NCBI RefSeq assembly: GCF_006385675.1
Contig: NZ_VFRR01000004.1
Coordinates: 100,198-164,197, forward strand
Direction: 5' to 3'
Length of the DNA: 64,000 nucleotides
From: Maribrevibacterium harenarium
Lineage (GTDB): Bacteria > Pseudomonadota > Gammaproteobacteria > Pseudomonadales > Marinomonadaceae
Shown: positions 59,282 through 64,000 of the stretch, one piece after another
Position numbering within the stretch: position 1 is the first letter of the stretch
Layout of the letters: every line of letters begins with the position of its first letter
Program-made: the position numbers and the translations under genes
Notes under the pieces: generated by a model
Told to the model about the DNA's origin: nothing
Seen by the model: the letters and a program-made list of their open reading frames with translations, nothing else
Database searches by the model: none

Positions 59282-60868
59282 ATGCAGTCCTTTGATTACA
59301 TCGTTGTTGGTGGCGGCTCTTCCGGCTGTGCCATTACCCATCGTTTAACTAAATCCGGTGCCCGAGTGCTTCTATTGGAAGACGGTCCAGCGGATGATTC
59401 CTTGTTTATCCACATGCCTGCCACCTTCGTGCGGGTTATCGGTTCGAAACGCTCAGTGATTTATACCAGTGAGCCCCAGCCTGATGCTGGAAACCGTATC
59501 ACTTACGTTCCACAAGGGCGTACTCTCGGGGGCGGGAGTTCTTTAAATGCGATGGTCTACATTCGTGGTCAGAAAGAAGACTACGAAGAATGGGAGCGTC
59601 AAGGTTGTACTGGTTGGGGTTGGGATAATGTACTCAAAGCATTCAAACGCTCCGAGAGCCACATGCGCCTGGCTGGTGAGTATCACGGTACTGACGGCCC
59701 ACTGAAGGTCAGTGATACCCGTCATCGTCATCCTCTTAGCTGTGCTTTTATCAAAGCGGCCCAGCAAGTTGGCATCCCTTACAATGATGATTTTAATGGT
59801 GCAAGCCAAGCGGGTGTTGGTTTCTACCATACGACGACGTTCGACGGCCGTCGCGGCAGTACGGCTGCAACTTATCTTGCTGAAGTAAAAGACAGCCCGA
59901 ATCTGACCATTCGTACTGGTTGTTATGTCAATAAAATCATTTTTGACGAAAACAAGCGAGCAACGGGTGTAGAGCTGCGTAACGGCGCGGGCCAAACTGA
60001 AGTGGTTAAAGCAAGTAAAGAAATCGTATTGGCCGCAGGTGCTCTCTCTACCCCTAAAATTCTGATGTTGTCCGGTGTTGGCCCGAAAGCACATTTGGCT
60101 GAACATAACATCCCGCTACTACACGATGCTCCAGAAATTGGTCAAAACTACCAAGACCATCTGGAAGTCAGTGTCTACGCTCGTACTAAAGACCCAATCA
60201 GCTTGCTTGGTAATGACCAAGGTCTGAAAGCTCTCAAGCACGGCTTCCAGTGGACTTTCTTCAAAACTGGTCTGCTAACTTCCAACGTTGTGGAGTGTGG
60301 CGGCTTTGTTGATACCTCAGGCTGTGGTCGTCCAGATGTGCAGTTCCACGTTATTCCAACTCTAATGGGAGATGTGGATCGTGAGCCGATGGAAGGACAT
60401 GGTCTATCTATCAACCCATGTTTCTTGCGTCCTAAGTCGCGTGGTTTTGCCAAGTTGCGTAGCAACGATCCAAAAGATTCGATGATTTTCGAGAGTGGTG
60501 CATTGTCCCATGAAGACGATGTGCAAACGTTGGTTCGTGGCGTCAAGTTAGCGCGTCAGATTCTACGGGCGCCAGCTTACGATGGCCTAGTAACCGAAGA
60601 ATTGGCTCCATCTGCTAAGTACGACATTTCTGATGATGAAATCGTCGAACACGTTCGTAGTCACGCGAAAACGGTTTATCACCCAGTTGGTACTTGCCGC
60701 ATGGGCTCAGATGCAACTGCTGTGGTGGATACTGAACTACGTGTCAATGGTGTTCAGGGGCTGCGCGTGTGTGATGCTTCCGTGATGCCAACGTTGGTAT
60801 CTGGTAATACAAATGCTCCGACCATTATGATCGCCGAGCGTTGCGCCGAGTTTATGTTGAACAAATAG
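59282..60868 (+). CDS. GMC-family alcohol oxidoreductase (choline dehydrogenase/AlkJ-like)
   Basis: 528-residue FAD enzyme. The dinucleotide fold is DYIVVGGGSSGCAITHRL at the N-terminus; GMC signature 1 is PQGRTLGGGSSLNAMVYIRG and signature 2 is GALSTPKILMLSGVGP. The catalytic His/Asn region is YHPVGTCRMG then GNTNAPTIM. Overall layout is close to AlkJ-type alcohol dehydrogenases and BetA. It should oxidise a primary alcohol to an aldehyde, passing electrons to the respiratory chain or oxygen. An MFS transporter and an aldehyde dehydrogenase follow in the same operon. The substrate is not readable from sequence. Confidence 0.87.
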   Translation: MQSFDYIVVGGGSSGCAITHRLTKSGARVLLLEDGPADDSLFIHMPATFVRVIGSKRSVIYTSEPQPDAGNRITYVPQGRTLGGGSSLNAMVYIRGQKEDYEEWERQGCTGWGWDNVLKAFKRSESHMRLAGEYHGTDGPLKVSDTRHRHPLSCAFIKAAQQVGIPYNDDFNGASQAGVGFYHTTTFDGRRGSTAATYLAEVKDSPNLTIRTGCYVNKIIFDENKRATGVELRNGAGQTEVVKASKEIVLAAGALSTPKILMLSGVGPKAHLAEHNIPLLHDAPEIGQNYQDHLEVSVYARTKDPISLLGNDQGLKALKHGFQWTFFKTGLLTSNVVECGGFVDTSGCGRPDVQFHVIPTLMGDVDREPMEGHGLSINPCFLRPKSRGFAKLRSNDPKDSMIFESGALSHEDDVQTLVRGVKLARQILRAPAYDGLVTEELAPSAKYDISDDEIVEHVRSHAKTVYHPVGTCRMGSDATAVVDTELRVNGVQGLRVCDASVMPTLVSGNTNAPTIMIAERCAEFMLNK

Positions 60869-60892
60869 CAAGAAGATCTAGAGAACACTTAG

Positions 60893-62119
60893 ATGAAAAT
60901 TAATACCTATGAAAATCGACTGCTAGCCGTCCTATTTTTGGGATTTGGCTTTGTTTTCTTCGATCGATTGGCGCTTTCCTTCCTGTTTCCGTTTGTCGCA
61001 AAGGACCTAGACCTGAATAACAGTCATCTTGGTATGCTGTCGTCAGTGCTGGCTTTAGCATGGGCAATTTCAGGGATTACGTTAGGAGCCTATGCGGATC
61101 GGAAAGATTCAAAAAAATACATTTTGATTCTGTCCGTAATCGGCTTCACTGTGTGCTCTGCCCTATCTGGTATGGTGACGAGCTTCCTGAGCCTATTGTT
61201 TTTCCGTGCGCTTATGGGGATTGCGGAGGGGCCGGTGTTGCCTATTTCTCAATCTCTACTAGTCGCTGCATCCGCACCGAAGCGTCGCGGTCTCAATGTG
61301 GGCATTGTTAATGCCACCGCTCCAGGGTTAATTGGGGCGGTACTAGCCCCACCTATCCTTATCTGGTTGGCGACTGAGTATGGCTGGCGTAGCGCGTTTT
61401 ACGCCACCATTATTCCAGGTTTAGTTATCGCGGCACTTATGTTGTTGGTAGTACGCAATAAACATGTCCACGCGGATGTGGATATGGGGCACTCTATTGG
61501 CAACAAAGGCGATATTAAGGCCTTGCTAAAAAACCGCAACGTCGTGTTGTGCGTGCTGATCGCCTGTTTCTATATTTCCTGGTTTATCACCATCGTTTCT
61601 TTTACTCCAACTTATTTGATGGAAGTGAAAGGCTTTACGCCGGAAACCATGGGCAATGTAATGACCAGTCTAGGGTTTGCTTGGGCTATATGGGGATTTT
61701 TGATCCCTGGATTGTCTGATCGCTTTGGCCGCAAACCAACATTGATATTCTTTACTGTTATCGCAACTTGCTGCCCGATGGTGCTCTTATATGTTGATGA
61801 TGCTAGCACCATGTTGCCATTGATATTCCTTACCTACACTGGCTTGGGATGTTTTGCCATCTTTATGGTTGCCATCCCAGCGGAAACTGTTTCCTCTACC
61901 CAAGTGGCAACAGCACTGGGTTTAATCATGGGTGTAGGCGAAATCGTTGGGGGCTTTGTTACCCCCGTGCTAGCAGGGTTCGCGGCTGATGCTTATGGCC
62001 TTGATATCGTGATGTGGATCGCAGCGGGTGGTTCTGTTATTGCCTTACTGTTGTCCTTTATGTTGACCGAAACGGCACCCGTAAAAGTAGGTAAGCCGGT
62101 AGCGCTTGCAACCCCTTAG
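60893..62119 (+). CDS. MFS transporter (ACS/AAHS-like uptake type)
   Basis: 408 residues, about 12 membrane helices. LGFGFVFFDRLALSFLFPFV and the loop GAYADRKDSKKYILILS are typical of the anion:cation symporter group, as are FRALMGIAEGPVLP, GWRSAFYATIIPGL and LSDRFGRKPTLIF. Members import small organic acids or alcohols. It lies 24 nt after the GMC gene and 77 nt before the aldehyde dehydrogenase, and so probably brings in the substrate of that pathway. Confidence 0.85.
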   Translation: MKINTYENRLLAVLFLGFGFVFFDRLALSFLFPFVAKDLDLNNSHLGMLSSVLALAWAISGITLGAYADRKDSKKYILILSVIGFTVCSALSGMVTSFLSLLFFRALMGIAEGPVLPISQSLLVAASAPKRRGLNVGIVNATAPGLIGAVLAPPILIWLATEYGWRSAFYATIIPGLVIAALMLLVVRNKHVHADVDMGHSIGNKGDIKALLKNRNVVLCVLIACFYISWFITIVSFTPTYLMEVKGFTPETMGNVMTSLGFAWAIWGFLIPGLSDRFGRKPTLIFFTVIATCCPMVLLYVDDASTMLPLIFLTYTGLGCFAIFMVAIPAETVSSTQVATALGLIMGVGEIVGGFVTPVLAGFAADAYGLDIVMWIAAGGSVIALLLSFMLTETAPVKVGKPVALATP

Positions 62120-62196
62120 ATTCCTTTTTAACCAATGATGCCAAGACGAGAGAGGGACGCTCTCTCGTCTAATCAAAAAATAACAAGGTGATTCCA

Positions 62197-63555
62197 ATGT
62201 CTATTCAAGTATTAAACCCAGCAACAAAAGAAATCTTTGCCGAAGTTAACGAAACCAATATTGAGCAACTTGATACAATCGTTGCAACGGCAAATGAAGC
62301 ATTCAATGTATGGCGCCAAACTTCAGTTGAGGAGCGCGCAGCTGCGTTACATCGAATTGCAGATGCGATAGAAGCAGCGGCACCGGAGTTAGCCGAAGTT
62401 GTTGTAGGTGAGCAGGGTAAGCCATTGTTCCTTGCACAGATTGAAGTTGGTGGGGCGGTTGGCTGGACTCGTTACGCAGCGGATCTATCAATTGAGCCTG
62501 AAATTATCGAGGATAGTGAAGAGCGCTACGTAGAAGTTCAACGACTTCCAGTGGGTGTCGTGGCTTCCATTACACCGTGGAACTGGCCTCTTATGATCGC
62601 TGTTTGGCATATCATGCCTGCACTAAAAGCGGGTTGTAGTGTGATCATCAAGCCTTCTTCTCTAACCCCAGTGAACACCATCCGCTTGGCTGAAATCATC
62701 AACGCGAATACGATTCCTAACCTAGTTCAGGTTGTTATTGGTGGACGTCAAATCGGTGAACCTTTAGTCCAGCATCAAGGTGTGAAAAAACTAGTGTTTA
62801 CCGGATCGACTGGTGTAGGTAAGCATCTGGCTGGCTTGGCCGTTTCTGATCTGAAAAAAGTCACCTTAGAATTGGGTGGCAATGATGCTGGCATCGTTTT
62901 AGAAAGTGCCAATGTCACGGAAATTGCTGAAAAAGTATTTATGACTTCATTCTTGAACATGGGGCAAACCTGTGCCTGCTTGAAGCGTTTGTACGTTCAT
63001 CGTTCGAACTACGATGCAATGTGTGAAGCACTGGCTAACATCGCCGCAGCGCAAGTCGTCGGCAATGGCATGGAAGAGGGTGTAACTTTTGGTCCAGTGC
63101 AGAATGAAAAGCAGTACGAAAGCGTCACCGCCATGATCGAACAAGCAAAAGCGGCTGGTGCTGAAGTAATTGCGCCAGCACTTCCCGAGGGATTAAATGG
63201 TTACTTTATTGCGCCTACTTTAGTTAAAAACCCAGCACATGCGCTACCTGTTGTCTGCGATGAGCAGTTTGGCCCTGTATTGCCAATCATTCCTTTCGAT
63301 GATGTGAAAGAAGTTATGGCGCTTGCTAAACACGAAGAGTTTGCGCTTGGTGGATCCGTGTGGGGAGAACCAGGTGAGGAGCTGGATTGGGTTGTGGAGC
63401 AACTTGACTCTGGAACAGTTTGGGTAAACAACCATGCGGAAGTGCTACCTTATGTTCCTTTTGGTGGTAACAAGCAGTCAGGTCTTGGTGTTGAATTTGG
63501 TAAAGAAGGTCTATTGGAATATACGGTTCGTAAAGTAGTGAACCGAGCTAAGTAA
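62197..63555 (+). CDS. NAD(P)-dependent aldehyde dehydrogenase
   Basis: 452 residues from the ATG at 62197, which has an AAGG site upstream; the GTG at 62188 is an unlikely alternative. The motif ASITPWNWPL is followed by the cofactor loop FTGSTGVGKHL, catalytic base E225 (LELGGNDAG) and nucleophile C259 (MGQTCACLKR). It probably turns the aldehyde made by the GMC enzyme into an acid. It is the last gene of the operon. The length is short but within the family range. Confidence 0.92.
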   Translation: MSIQVLNPATKEIFAEVNETNIEQLDTIVATANEAFNVWRQTSVEERAAALHRIADAIEAAAPELAEVVVGEQGKPLFLAQIEVGGAVGWTRYAADLSIEPEIIEDSEERYVEVQRLPVGVVASITPWNWPLMIAVWHIMPALKAGCSVIIKPSSLTPVNTIRLAEIINANTIPNLVQVVIGGRQIGEPLVQHQGVKKLVFTGSTGVGKHLAGLAVSDLKKVTLELGGNDAGIVLESANVTEIAEKVFMTSFLNMGQTCACLKRLYVHRSNYDAMCEALANIAAAQVVGNGMEEGVTFGPVQNEKQYESVTAMIEQAKAAGAEVIAPALPEGLNGYFIAPTLVKNPAHALPVVCDEQFGPVLPIIPFDDVKEVMALAKHEEFALGGSVWGEPGEELDWVVEQLDSGTVWVNNHAEVLPYVPFGGNKQSGLGVEFGKEGLLEYTVRKVVNRAK

Positions 63556-63581
63556 ACGACTCACTCTCGCTGAGTGTCTTT

Positions 63582-63617
63582 GCCCGGTTGCGCGAATAGC
63601 GTTTCCGGGCTTTTTTT
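63582..63617 (+). terminator. Terminator of the GMC-MFS-ALDH operon
   Basis: Stem GCCCGG / CCGGGC enclosing a smaller CGC/GCG pairing, followed by seven T residues, 26 nt after the ALDH stop. It insulates the operon from the rRNA promoter just downstream. Confidence 0.85.
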
Positions 63618-63647
63618 AGATTTTTTAAAATAATTGAAAAAAAGTGC

Positions 63648-63675
63648 TTGCGTTAAAAATTCTCGGCTGTAATAT
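63648..63675 (+). promoter_or_regulatory. rRNA operon promoter (P1-like)
   Basis: TTGCGT and TAATAT separated by 16 bp, followed by a GC-rich discriminator ACGCACCC and preceded by an A/T-rich tract (63617-63645) resembling an UP element. It lies about 250 nt before 16S. This is the usual form of an rrn P1 promoter. Confidence 0.75.
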
Positions 63676-63750
63676 ACGCACCCACTGACACGGCAGGTCG
63701 CTAAGGACTGCAAAACACTAGCTAGATTAGCTGATGTTTGAGGTGTCACC

Positions 63751-63761
63751 GCTCTTTAAAA
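63751..63761 (+). promoter_or_regulatory. rRNA leader antitermination boxA
   Basis: GCTCTTTAAAA matches the rrn boxA consensus (TGCTCTTTAACA). Further down the leader GTGTGGGCGCTC (from 63780) resembles the boxC region, and a CGTTCTTTAA at 63851-63860 is a second boxA-like element. A hairpin AGACTTC/GAAGTCT spans 63797-63821. The leader from 63676 to 63921 contains no gene. Confidence 0.75.
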
Positions 63762-63921
63762 TAGATAATCAGATAATTTGTGTGGGCGCTCGCTGGAGAC
63801 TTCTCAAAAAACTTGAAGTCTTATACGAGTGACCATGTCAATTCGCTTTACGTTCTTTAATCTTCGGGTTGAAGAATATAGTTAAAGTCAGACGTGATTC
63901 ACGAGTGTGAGCAAACTTTTT

Positions 63922-64000
63922 AAACTGAAGAGTTTGATCATGGCTCAGATTGAACGCTGGCGGCAGGCTTAACACATGCAAGTCGAGCGGTAGCACAGAG
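63922..64000 (+). rRNA. rrs: 16S ribosomal RNA, 5' end
   Basis: The sequence from AAACTGAAGAGTTTGATCAT onward, through the universal 27F region and GAACGCTGGCGGCAGGCTTA, is the conserved start of bacterial 16S rRNA. It is cut by the window edge after 79 nt, in the first variable region (GAGCGGTAGCACAGAG). Confidence 0.98.

Noticed and set aside
59543..60106. 187-residue open frame on the minus strand
   Set aside because: It lies entirely inside the GMC oxidoreductase gene, which has full family motifs; the antisense frame has no recognisable features.
56402..63555. Genomic island with mobility genes
   Set aside because: No integrase, transposase, tRNA attachment site or flanking repeat is visible; only the gene content suggests accessory DNA.

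Overview
The window reads as an ordinary chromosomal stretch of a gammaproteobacterium, most likely a marine Oceanospirillales-type organism. This is inferred from gene content and order (bamD/rluD/pgeF/clpB, lolB-ispE-prs-rplY-pth-ychF, hemA-prfA-prmC, hemCDXY, argH, lptM-lysA-dapF-DUF484-HAD) and from moderate GC; the species cannot be named from this sequence. Almost every base is in a recognisable gene, intergenic spaces are short, and many convergent pairs share a bidirectional hairpin terminator. I see no insertion sequence, prophage, integrase or CRISPR array.

0-19.5 kb: the end of ccmI, then zipA, ligA, yheU, cysE, a small unknown gene, mnmC, ppiA, a SelT/SelW-like thioredoxin-fold gene, yciI, rnm (PHP RNase), yciO, rluB, a DUF1499 gene, an RstA/RstB-type two-component pair, metR, argF, grxD, two more LysR regulators and a fermentative D-lactate dehydrogenase. 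19.5-30 kb: two cold-shock genes with leaders, DUF2058, an FAH-family hydrolase, a DTW protein, the ammonium channel amt with a candidate sigma-54 promoter, bamD, rluD, pgeF, clpB and a TIGR04219-type outer-membrane barrel. 30.1-30.6 kb: five tRNA genes alternating Gln-Met-Gln-Met-Gln on the minus strand.

30.7-48.4 kb: ychF, pth, rplY, prs, ispE, lolB and a TPR lipoprotein (minus), diverging from hemA-prfA-prmC (plus). Then follow yaaA, a small unknown gene, a BASS-like membrane protein, the hemC-hemD-hemX-hemY cluster (minus) and argH (plus). Tetrapyrrole synthesis is therefore represented by hemA and hemCDXY within 10 kb. 48.4-56.4 kb: a membrane-anchored protein with a (Glu-Pro)12 microsatellite, the lptM-lysA-dapF-DUF484-HAD operon (xerC absent from its usual place), trxA, an M23 peptidase and tyrS.

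56.4-63.6 kb is the only clearly accessory block. One transcription unit runs leftwards (AraC regulator, Bcr/CflA-type exporter, HpaR-like MarR regulator). The other runs rightwards (GMC alcohol oxidoreductase, MFS transporter, aldehyde dehydrogenase). They share a divergent control region with a near-perfect 24-bp palindrome and two further inverted repeats. It looks like a regulated uptake and two-step oxidation module (alcohol to aldehyde to acid) for an unidentified alcohol, with an export and second-regulator arm. It sits directly before an rRNA operon whose promoter, boxA-containing leader and first 79 bases of 16S rRNA end the window.
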